A stretch of DNA of 57,704 bases, taken from positions 1-57,704 of the forward strand of contig SUWI01000005.1 in assembly GCA_015061565.1 (NCBI GenBank), written 5' to 3'. Source of the DNA: Lentisphaerota bacterium (GTDB taxonomy: Bacteria; Verrucomicrobiota; Lentisphaeria; Victivallales; UBA1829). This document shows, piece after piece, positions 9,639 through 17,816 of the stretch. Position numbers and translations under genes: made by a program. Each line of letters begins with the position of its first letter. The first letter of the stretch is position 1. The notes beneath the pieces were generated by a model. That model was given only the letters and a program-made list of their open reading frames with translations. It did no database searches and was not told the origin of the DNA.

Positions 9639-11633
9639 ATGTCCGAAGACAAAATGATGAAACTGGCGGCCGACACGATCCGGCTGCTCTCCGCCGATGC
9701 GATCCAGAAAGCCAAATCCGGTCACCCCGGCATGCCTATGGGCTGCGCCGACTATGCGTTCGACCTGTGGTTCAAACACATGAAACACAATCCGAAGAAC
9801 CCCAAATGGCTCGGCCGCGACCGTTTCGTGCTGTCCGCCGGTCATGGTTCCATGCTGATCTACAGCCTGCTCCATCTGTTCGAATACGGACTGCCCATGG
9901 ACGAACTCAAGCAGTTCCGTCAGTGGGGAAGCCTGACCCCGGGCCATCCGGAATACGGCCACACCACGGGCGTTGAAGTCACCACCGGCCCGCTGGGCAC
10001 CGGTTTCGCTTCCGGCGTCGGCATGGCGGTCGCTTCCAAATACACCGCCGCGGTCTGCGGCCTCGAAGGCACCGGCCTGCTCGACAACAAGATCTACATC
10101 ATCTCCGGCGACGGCTGCATGATGGAAGGCATCACCCACGAAGCCGCCTCTTTTGCCGGCCACCAGAAACTCGACAACATCATCGTCTTCTACGATTCCA
10201 ACCAGATCAGTATCGAAGGCTCCACCTCCGGCGCGTTCACCGAAGACGTTGCCAAACGTTTCGAAGCTTACAACTGGCGCGTCATCAAGTGCGCGAACGC
10301 CAACGATTATGCCCAGGTCGACAAGGCCCTGACCGCGGCGAAAGTTTCCGACGGACGCCCGACTATCATCGTCGGCTGCACCCAGATCGGTTTCGGTTCC
10401 CCGAACAAGGCCGGTAAAGCCAGCAGCCACGGTGAACCCCTCGGTGAAGAAGAACTCGCCGCAACCAAGCAGGCGCTCGGATTCCCGGCCGACAGTTTCT
10501 ACGTCCCGGCCGAAGTCCGCGATATGATCGCCAAACGCCTCGTCGAACTCGAAAAAGAAGAAGCCGCCTGGCAGGCCAAATTCCAGAAATGGGTCGAAGC
10601 CAATCCGGAAAAGGCCGCGCTGCTTTCCAAGATGATGAACCGCGAGACCCCGAAGGATCTGCTCCAGCAGCTGATCGCCGCGGCTCCGGTCGACAAGCCG
10701 GTCGCCACCCGCGCCTCCAGCGGCACCATTCTGCAGAAAGTCTCCGCCCTGGTCCCGGCCCTTTACGGCGGTTCCGCCGACCTGGCTCCATCCACCAAGA
10801 CCGACATCAAGGGCGCCGAATGGTTCTCCCCGGAAAACCGCGCCGGCAAGAATTTCCACTTCGGCGTGCGCGAAATGGCCATGGGATTCATGTGCAACGG
10901 TATGGCGCTCTTCGGCGCCGCCATCGCCTATTCCTCCACCTTCTTCGTGTTCTCCGACTTCATGAAGCCGGCGGTCCGTCTGGCCGCGCTCCAGAAACTG
11001 CCCGTCGTCTATGTGTTCACCCATGACTCCTTCTACGTCGGTGAAGACGGCCCGACCCATGAGCCGATCGAACAGCTGGCGATGCTCCGGACCATTCCGG
11101 GCGTCACCGTGATCCGTCCGGCCGAAGCCTATGAATGCGCCCATGCGTGGAATTACGCGGTCACCGCCGGTTCCCCGGTCGCCCTGATCCTGACCCGTCA
11201 GAACCTGAATCCCTATACCCAGGAAATGGCCGCCAAGATCGACATGACCAAGGGTGCCTATGTGGTTTCCGAGGATGCCGGATTCGAATATCTGCTGATC
11301 GGAACCGGTTCCGAACTGAACCTGGCTCTGGACACCGCCGCCGAACTCCGCAAAGCCGGCAAGAAGGTCCGCGTGGTCTCCATGCCGTCCTGGGAACTCT
11401 TCCTCAAGCAGGATAAAGCCTATCGTGATTCCGTGCTGCCCCCGAGCTGCAAGAAACGCGTTTCGCTCGAAGCCGGCACCACCCTCGGCTGGGAAAAATT
11501 CATCGGCGACGAAGGCCTGGCGATCGGAATGGATCATTTCGGTTCTTCCGGACCCTACAAAGTGCTGGCCGAAAAATTCGGTTTCACGGCTCCTGCCGTG
11601 ATCGAAAAGATGAAAGCCCACTTCAAATTCTGA
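9639..11633 (+). CDS. tkt: Transketolase
   Basis: AKSGHPGMPMGCADYAFDLWFKHMKHNPKNPKWLGRDRFVLSAGHGSMLIYSLLHL...GDGCMMEGITHEAASFAGHQKL...THDSFYVGEDGPTHEPIEQLAMLRTIPG. Confidence 0.97.
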   Translation: MSEDKMMKLAADTIRLLSADAIQKAKSGHPGMPMGCADYAFDLWFKHMKHNPKNPKWLGRDRFVLSAGHGSMLIYSLLHLFEYGLPMDELKQFRQWGSLTPGHPEYGHTTGVEVTTGPLGTGFASGVGMAVASKYTAAVCGLEGTGLLDNKIYIISGDGCMMEGITHEAASFAGHQKLDNIIVFYDSNQISIEGSTSGAFTEDVAKRFEAYNWRVIKCANANDYAQVDKALTAAKVSDGRPTIIVGCTQIGFGSPNKAGKASSHGEPLGEEELAATKQALGFPADSFYVPAEVRDMIAKRLVELEKEEAAWQAKFQKWVEANPEKAALLSKMMNRETPKDLLQQLIAAAPVDKPVATRASSGTILQKVSALVPALYGGSADLAPSTKTDIKGAEWFSPENRAGKNFHFGVREMAMGFMCNGMALFGAAIAYSSTFFVFSDFMKPAVRLAALQKLPVVYVFTHDSFYVGEDGPTHEPIEQLAMLRTIPGVTVIRPAEAYECAHAWNYAVTAGSPVALILTRQNLNPYTQEMAAKIDMTKGAYVVSEDAGFEYLLIGTGSELNLALDTAAELRKAGKKVRVVSMPSWELFLKQDKAYRDSVLPPSCKKRVSLEAGTTLGWEKFIGDEGLAIGMDHFGSSGPYKVLAEKFGFTAPAVIEKMKAHFKF

Positions 11634-11657
11634 TCCCGCACTGCGGATCTCGAAAAG

Positions 11658-11695
11658 AACCGGTGTCTCCTGAACGGGGGATGTCGGTTTTTTTT
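11658..11695 (+). terminator. Rho-independent terminator downstream of transketolase
   Basis: AACCGGTGTCTCC-TGAACG-GGGGATGTCGGTT (13-bp stem including G.U pairs) followed by an uninterrupted T run. Confidence 0.85.
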
Positions 11696-11725
11696 CTTGT
11701 CCCGTTTCAGGCGAAAGGCCGTCCC

Positions 11726-11805
11726 TACTGCGAACTTTGCAATAAATTATGCAAAGTTCGCAGTATAGTGAGAACTTTTGTTTGTCTTTTGTAAAGTTTG
11801 CAGTA
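11726..11805. repeat. Perfect 16-bp inverted repeat (8-nt spacer) followed by a degenerate second palindrome
   Basis: TACTGCGAACTTTGCA-ATAAATTA-TGCAAAGTTCGCAGTA (11726-11765), then TAGTGAGAACTTTTG...TGTAAAGTTTGCAGTA (11766-11805). Confidence 0.9.
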
Positions 11806-11840
11806 TTTTATGGTGAAAGCAATATGGAAAGGAAACAGCC

Positions 11841-12833
11841 ATGACGAAAAAGACTCCGGCCCGGATCCATGTCATCCTTGCGCGGCGCGGCCCGAAAGCG
11901 GTCGTCTTCCGCCGGGGACCTTCCGATAAAGTCGCCGTGATCGGCTGGGACCGGAGCGATGATTCCTTTCAGCTCGGGCAATGGTTCCGCGGCCGGATCT
12001 ATCCGCTCCGCTGCGACCTGACGCCGTCCGGGGAACACCTGATCTATTTCGCTGCCAAATACGGCCGGGAAAACCCCGTGGAGAAAGCGGTCCGTGCCGA
12101 ACTGGAAAAACATTTCCAGACCGCCGATCTGTGGCGGATCGATTTCCATGAACGCGAACGAGTCGAGGAGGAGATCCGGCGCGGACATGCGAAAGAATTC
12201 CGGCGCATGCAGCAGTCCGCCAGTTATCATGACTGCAGCTGGACGGCGATTTCCCGCGCCCCGTATCTCAAGGCGTTGTCGCTGTGGTGGAACGGGTCCG
12301 GCTGGAACGGCGGAGGTCTGTGGAAAAGCGAGACGGAATTTTATCTGAACCGTCCGCCGGAACGGATCGCCGAAACCGTTCCCGGCGTTCAGTCGCGGAA
12401 ATTCCGGGAACTCCCGCCCGATGATGACCTGCAGCGGGATTATCTCTGGGGCCGCTGCCAGGGCGAGTGCATGCAGGTTTACGAGCCGCGCATGCTGCGC
12501 GACGGCTGGAAATTCGTCCGCGCCGATGAAACGGTGTGGATTTATGAAAAGACCTTGCCCGGCGGCTGGATCCTCCGCAGGGAATTTCCGCAGGGATACG
12601 ATTGGAAACAGGAAGTTTACCACCAGCGGCATACCCTGCTGACGCCCGAGGGGACGGCTCTTCCGCACAGCGGTCCTGACTGGTGCTGGGCGGATCACGA
12701 CGCCTACCGGAAACGGCTGGTCTATGCCTCAGGCGGTGCGCTTTACGCGATGGACCTGAAACATCCGGATGCCCCGGTCCTGCTGCATGATTTCAACGAT
12801 ATGAAATACGAACCGGTTCCGGCGCCGTATTGA
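11841..12833 (+). CDS. Hypothetical protein (330 aa), no family recognised
   Basis: MTKKTPARIHVILARRGPKAVVFRRGPSDKVAVIGWDRSDDSFQLGQWFRGRIYPLRCDLTPSGEHLIYFAAKYG...; strand-appropriate codon usage; GGAAAGGAAAC upstream of the start. Confidence 0.8.
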   Translation: MTKKTPARIHVILARRGPKAVVFRRGPSDKVAVIGWDRSDDSFQLGQWFRGRIYPLRCDLTPSGEHLIYFAAKYGRENPVEKAVRAELEKHFQTADLWRIDFHERERVEEEIRRGHAKEFRRMQQSASYHDCSWTAISRAPYLKALSLWWNGSGWNGGGLWKSETEFYLNRPPERIAETVPGVQSRKFRELPPDDDLQRDYLWGRCQGECMQVYEPRMLRDGWKFVRADETVWIYEKTLPGGWILRREFPQGYDWKQEVYHQRHTLLTPEGTALPHSGPDWCWADHDAYRKRLVYASGGALYAMDLKHPDAPVLLHDFNDMKYEPVPAPY

Positions 12834-12867
12834 GCCTGTTTCTCCGTTGATCACGGGCTGTTTTTTT
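12833..12867 (+). terminator. Probable Rho-independent terminator
   Basis: AGCCTGT...ACGGGCT stem followed by TTTTTTT. Confidence 0.5.
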
Positions 12868-13669
12868 GCCGGTCCTGCAGCTGCTTTTGGGGCGGGATCC
12901 CGAATGCCTTGCGGTAGGAATTGCTGAAATAAAACGGCGAACGGAATCCCGTGAACGCGGCCACATCCTTGACCAGATAACGGGAATCCTCGAGCAGTTC
13001 GCGGGCGTGGTTCAGGCGGATCGCGATCAGGTTCTGCCGCGTGGTTCTGCCCGTGGCTTTCATGAAGGCGCTGTTGAGATACTGCGGCGACACGCCCGCA
13101 AACCGGGCGATGTCCGACACGCTCAAATCCATTTTGTAATAACAGTTTTCCATGTAATCCAAAGCGATCTCGACGAGGTTCCGCCTCGGTTTTTCGACCC
13201 CGGGTTCGGTGATGTTCAGCCGGATCAGCAGCAGAAGATTTCCAATGACCGCTTTCATCAGGTCATGCCGCATGGAATCGAACTGTTTCGACCTGGAATA
13301 ACGGCTGACCGCATGAAGTATCTCCGGGATCAGATTGTCGCCATGCGGATCCTCTTCCTCGTTGGCATAGATCCGCCAGGCGAAAAACTGATTAAACCCG
13401 ATGATATGGATGAACCGGTGCATGATGTCAACGGAAAATTCCCGGCTGGTCGAGCAATGGACCTCTCCGGGGGGGATCAGGGTAATCCGATGCGCTTCCC
13501 CAGCTTGTTTCGGGGAACGGAATTTCAGTTCCCAGAATTTGTGAACATGGCAATCGTGATAATCGGGCAGATCGGTCTGGTCAGGCAGACTGTCAAAAAT
13601 CAGTTCATAGCTGGATCTCTGAACGGTCTCCAGATATTTCACGATATCGGTCAGTGATTTGAGCTGCAT
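12851..13669 (-). CDS. AraC family transcriptional regulator
   Basis: MQLKSLTDIVKYLETVQRSSYELIFDSLPDQTDLPDYHDCHVHKFWELKF...; C-terminal double HTH KMDLSVSDIARFAGVSPQYLNSAFMKATGRTTRQNLIAIRLNHARELLEDSRYLVKDVAAFTGFRSPFYFSNSYRKAFGIPP. ORF is open upstream to 13735. Confidence 0.92.
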   Translation of the reverse strand: MQLKSLTDIVKYLETVQRSSYELIFDSLPDQTDLPDYHDCHVHKFWELKFRSPKQAGEAHRITLIPPGEVHCSTSREFSVDIMHRFIHIIGFNQFFAWRIYANEEEDPHGDNLIPEILHAVSRYSRSKQFDSMRHDLMKAVIGNLLLLIRLNITEPGVEKPRRNLVEIALDYMENCYYKMDLSVSDIARFAGVSPQYLNSAFMKATGRTTRQNLIAIRLNHARELLEDSRYLVKDVAAFTGFRSPFYFSNSYRKAFGIPPQKQLQDRQKNSP

Positions 13670-13821
13670 ACGGATTCCTTTTTCAGCTTGCCGGTCTGTT
13701 TTCATAACTATATCATCACGATGGCGATTTTTCAATGCCGTTTTATAAAAACGGGAATTTTCAGTCTGTCGGCAGTTTCGATTTTTATATACCGTATTCT
13801 ATTTTTTATATGGCAGACAGC

Positions 13822-13849
13822 TTGCAATCCGGTCGATTTCGGCTATACT
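13822..13849 (+). promoter_or_regulatory. Sigma70-like promoter TTGCAA-N16-TATACT upstream of pseudopilin (copy A)
   Basis: Identical to 20266-20293; preceded by AT-rich direct repeats ATTTTTATAT (13781) and ATTTTTTATAT (13801). Confidence 0.6.
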
Positions 13850-13897
13850 TCTTAAGAACTTCTTTCAAATATTCAAACCAACGAAAGGAAAAATGAC

Positions 13898-14689
13898 ATG
13901 AACAACATTTCATCATCCATCCTGCATCATCCGTCATTCCAGCGTAAAGGGGTATGCCGTTTCACTTTGATAGAGCTCCTCGTGGTGATAGCGATCATCG
14001 CGATTCTGGCGGGAATGCTGCTGCCGGCCCTCAATTCGGCCCGGGAAAGAGCCAGAAGCATCAGCTGTGCCGCCAATCTGAAACAGGTCGCTCTGGGGAT
14101 CAGCATGTATGGATCTGATTTCAACGGCTGGTATCTTCACCGTTTCGGCGGGTTTTCCGAATTTCCCAATCACAGCGGAATTGCCCGGATGGCTTCCTAT
14201 CTGGGCGGTCCGAGTTTCGATGATATCCGGACCAACTCGGCCTTTCAGAAGGACGAGCTGATTCCGAAATCGTATTTCTGCCCCAACCGCAAGATCGATG
14301 CGGCGAAACCCCGGGGCCGTTACGTTTATGCCTTGAGCCAGGGGGATCAGAACAACAGTTATGCGATCGACCTGTTCCGGGCCCGCCCGTTCACGAATTC
14401 ATCCGGGACCAATCCGAAGAAAGTCGAATCGCTGATCATTGGCGGCGACAGCTGGAATGAAACATTTTCCAACGGCTACTGCAATCAGCTGTATCCATAC
14501 TACAAAGCCGACAACAGCGCCCTTCAGACTGCCCACAGCAACAAGGCGAATGTGATTTTCGGTGATATGCATGTGTCGTCCGTTTCCCCTGGGGAGTTCC
14601 TGAATCAGCCGATCCTTTTCTTCAACAAGGACTACTATTCCCCGAGTCTGTACTATACCAAAGACGGGGTAAGGATATTAGGTTACTGA
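13898..14689 (+). CDS. Prepilin-type N-terminal cleavage/methylation domain protein (pseudopilin)
   Basis: [58 protein letters not shown]...; C-terminal [14 protein letters not shown]. Confidence 0.93.
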   Translation: MNNISSSILHHPSFQRKGVCRFTLIELLVVIAIIAILAGMLLPALNSARERARSISCAANLKQVALGISMYGSDFNGWYLHRFGGFSEFPNHSGIARMASYLGGPSFDDIRTNSAFQKDELIPKSYFCPNRKIDAAKPRGRYVYALSQGDQNNSYAIDLFRARPFTNSSGTNPKKVESLIIGGDSWNETFSNGYCNQLYPYYKADNSALQTAHSNKANVIFGDMHVSSVSPGEFLNQPILFFNKDYYSPSLYYTKDGVRILGY

Positions 14690-14719
14690 CCGGTATAATT
14701 CTTATTCAGAGGAGTCAAA

Positions 14720-17710
14720 ATGTTTTCTTCCAAACAGTTTTTCGGCAGATGGCTACCGGCCGTTCTGCTGCTATGCGGCGTCTTTCTGCCGGACCTTTTG
14801 GCAAAAGGCATTCATCTTGAAAAACTGAACCCGGCCGAACCATTGCAGCTGAGCGAAAATGGAAAAGTCTGCTCGGTGATCGTTTTGCCGTCCGAGGCCT
14901 GTCCGGTTCTGCGTTTCACAGCTCAGGAACTGCAGATGCTGCTGAAACAGGCAGTCGGCGCGGACATTCCCGTGACCACTCAGCCGGAATCCGGAAAAGT
15001 CTGTATCATGCTGGGAGAAGGTTTTTACCGGAAGGCAGGATGGAATCTGGACCAGGTTCCCCTCGACGGGTATGTGATCCGCTCCAAAGGCAGCCGGATC
15101 TATCTCGCCGGACGGGATGATCCCCGGGGCGACCCGGTCCGGGAGGCAGGCGGCTGGTGCAAATGGGAGAGAGGCACGCTTTACGCAGCTTATGATTTTT
15201 TGGAACGGTTTGCAGGAGTCCGGTTCTATTTCCCGGGGAAAACCGGCACTGTTGTTCCTTTCCGTCCGACACTCCGGATTCCCGCAATGGAAATTGTCGA
15301 AGCGCCTGATTTCACCGTCCGTAAATACCTGTCCGGCGTTCGTCCGATCACCGGTCGGCCCACGGTACCCATGTGGTATGAAGGGACGCCGGAAGAACGC
15401 CGTGCGGTCATCCGGAAAGATGGCATGAACCGGTATCGTCTGCGCGGCAGCAGTTATGCCGCCATGGCCGCCCATGGTTTGGCGCAACTGGGCTATGTGA
15501 CGCGGTTTGCCAAGACCCGCCCGGAATATTTTGCACTGACGGATAAAGGCGAACGCTATACCTGTCCGCGGCTGGGCTGGGATATAGGCAACCATGCCGG
15601 GGAATTCGGACAGCTTTGTCTTTCCGAACCGGGACTGCAAGAACAGGTCTATCGCGATGCCAAAGCATTTCTTACCGGGAAAAGTGCCGCCGAAGCGGGG
15701 ATCGACTTGGGGAAAAAGAACGGTGGTGTCCGCTGGCCTGGTTCCTTCGTCCCCGGATATTTCGATGCCATGCCGAATGACAGTTTCTACCTCTGCCGCT
15801 GTCCGCGCTGCCAGGCCGTTTTCAAAAACGGGCCGCAGGCAGTCAACGATCATGTCTGGGGATTCACCAAAGCGCTGGCGGAACGCCTGAAAAAGGAAAA
15901 GATCCCCGGCCGGGTCAGCATGATGGCCTACAATCCCTACCGCCGGATGCCGTCTTTCAATCTTCCGGACAATATCTGGCTTACTCTGGCAGCGGTTGGA
16001 CCCTGGTCAATCGGAACGAAACGGATGGAAAGCGACCTGGAACTCATCCGTCTCTGGACGGAGAAACTGGGGACCCGGATTGGCTGCCTGTGGACTTATC
16101 CGGGTGATCCGTACCGTCAGTTTGCCGATCTGCCGATGATGACCCCGTCCGCGGTCGGGAAATACTACAAGCAGCTGGCACCGTATATCCACGGCGCATT
16201 TCTGGAAGGTGAAACCGACCATTATCTTTTCCAATATTTGAATTTCTACATGTTCAGCAAAATTGCCTGGAACAATTCGCTCGAACCGGAAGCCATCCTG
16301 AAGGAACACTTTGACCGGATGTTCGGTTCCGGGGCCGATGCCATGCGGCAGGCTTATGATCAGCTGGAACGCTGCTGGCTGAAGCTCTATGAACGCGCCT
16401 GTGCCCAAAATACGGACAAAGGCGACTATCCCAATGAGATCGAGCGCTGGACCCGGATTTATGACGAAGCTGTCATGACCCGGATCACACGGCTGCTTGA
16501 TCAGGCAGAAAAGCTGACCTCCGGCCAGAAAGAAGCGCTGGAACGGGTCCGGTTCATGCGCAGGGAACTCTTCGGCCCCATGCTGGCAGCCCGGGAAAAA
16601 TGGGCCGCGGAACGGCATCTGGTCTCCGACTGGTCGGAAACGGTCCCCGAATTGAATGGCGGCGAAAAAATCATCATTGACGGAAAAATCGATGATCCGG
16701 CATGGAAAAAAGCGATAACGGTCCCGTTTCGGCACATCAGCGGCGGATCGGCCAACGGCGTTCCTTCGGCCGGGACCTTGAAAATGATTCGTGACAAGGA
16801 TCATTTCTACGCGGCGTTCACGTTCCCGGCCGTCCCGGCGGACCGGCTGAAATATTCTGCCGGAAAAGGAAAAAAGTTCTGGTTCGAAAGCGAGGCGGAA
16901 ACCCTGATTTTGCCGGGGAACGGGAAAATGTATCAGTATGCCTGCAATCCGGCGGGGGAAGTCCGCACCATGATTTATTCCATCGACAATCTTCAGCTGA
17001 GTTCTCCGTCCGAACAGAAAAGCCGTGCTCGGATCAGGTGTTCTGCCGGCCGGCACGGCTGGATCGCGGAATTCGCCATCCCGTTTTCCGAAACAGGCGG
17101 ACTGCGGCCGGAATGGAAAGCGAATTTCGGATATGTGGAAGTTCCGGTAATCGGCAATCCGTCGCTGTTTTCTTGGAGCCCGTATCTGAAGAAGAGTTTC
17201 CAGGAATTCGAGAATTTCGGGATTCTCCGGTTTTCGGACCGCAATCTGATCCGGAACGGTGATTTCCGTCTGCCGCAGAAAAACGGCCGAATCCCTTTCT
17301 GGAATGCCTCGAAAGCGGGTATTTTCGCACTTGATGACAATCTCGGACAAGCCAATTTGCCGGCCCTCAGAGGAAGCTTCCTCTCGGGCGGACGGTTCTA
17401 CTGTGCCCAGCAGATCGTCGGCATGAAACCCGATACACAGTACCGGTTCAGTTTCTTCATCCGGCCGGATGGCCTGAAAAGGATCAAAGCCGGACGCGGG
17501 GGCGCTTATGCCACGATTTATTTCGGCAAACAGATCATGATTCCGGATATTCCGGTCGACGGTTCATCCGGACGGACCAAGATCGTCAAAATCTTTACCA
17601 CGGGAAAAAAACTGAACCCGGCCAAATGCTCCATGACTATCGGAGTTTTCGACGTGACCGGAAAAGTGTATTTCGATACTGTCCGGCTGGAAGAGATCGG
17701 AAAACCCTGA
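14720..17710 (+). CDS. Large secreted DUF4838-type glycan-active protein with C-terminal carbohydrate-binding-like domains
   Basis: Signal peptide; PVLRFTAQELQMLLKQAVGADIPV...GTLYAAYDFLERFAGVRFYFPGKTGTVVP; CBM9-like ...SLFSWSPYLKKSFQEFENFGILRFSD; CBM4/9-like NLIRNGDFRLPQ. Confidence 0.85.
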   Translation: MFSSKQFFGRWLPAVLLLCGVFLPDLLAKGIHLEKLNPAEPLQLSENGKVCSVIVLPSEACPVLRFTAQELQMLLKQAVGADIPVTTQPESGKVCIMLGEGFYRKAGWNLDQVPLDGYVIRSKGSRIYLAGRDDPRGDPVREAGGWCKWERGTLYAAYDFLERFAGVRFYFPGKTGTVVPFRPTLRIPAMEIVEAPDFTVRKYLSGVRPITGRPTVPMWYEGTPEERRAVIRKDGMNRYRLRGSSYAAMAAHGLAQLGYVTRFAKTRPEYFALTDKGERYTCPRLGWDIGNHAGEFGQLCLSEPGLQEQVYRDAKAFLTGKSAAEAGIDLGKKNGGVRWPGSFVPGYFDAMPNDSFYLCRCPRCQAVFKNGPQAVNDHVWGFTKALAERLKKEKIPGRVSMMAYNPYRRMPSFNLPDNIWLTLAAVGPWSIGTKRMESDLELIRLWTEKLGTRIGCLWTYPGDPYRQFADLPMMTPSAVGKYYKQLAPYIHGAFLEGETDHYLFQYLNFYMFSKIAWNNSLEPEAILKEHFDRMFGSGADAMRQAYDQLERCWLKLYERACAQNTDKGDYPNEIERWTRIYDEAVMTRITRLLDQAEKLTSGQKEALERVRFMRRELFGPMLAAREKWAAERHLVSDWSETVPELNGGEKIIIDGKIDDPAWKKAITVPFRHISGGSANGVPSAGTLKMIRDKDHFYAAFTFPAVPADRLKYSAGKGKKFWFESEAETLILPGNGKMYQYACNPAGEVRTMIYSIDNLQLSSPSEQKSRARIRCSAGRHGWIAEFAIPFSETGGLRPEWKANFGYVEVPVIGNPSLFSWSPYLKKSFQEFENFGILRFSDRNLIRNGDFRLPQKNGRIPFWNASKAGIFALDDNLGQANLPALRGSFLSGGRFYCAQQIVGMKPDTQYRFSFFIRPDGLKRIKAGRGGAYATIYFGKQIMIPDIPVDGSSGRTKIVKIFTTGKKLNPAKCSMTIGVFDVTGKVYFDTVRLEEIGKP

Positions 17711-17816
17711 CGGGAGCAATCTGTTTACAGGCAAGATGAAAGAAGCAGATATCTGCAGCCGGAGATTCGAAAAAAGAGCCTGATGCGGCCATGGAACGAA
17801 ATTTGATGGAGGTCTT

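Noticed and set aside
9576-11621. 681-aa minus-strand ORF opposite transketolase
   Set aside because: Fully antisense to a clear tkt gene; low-complexity G/R/H/F-rich translation typical of the antisense frame of a GC-rich gene.
16007-17350. 447-aa minus-strand ORF inside the DUF4838 gene
   Set aside because: Antisense ORF with compositional features of a shadow frame; sense strand has clear domains.
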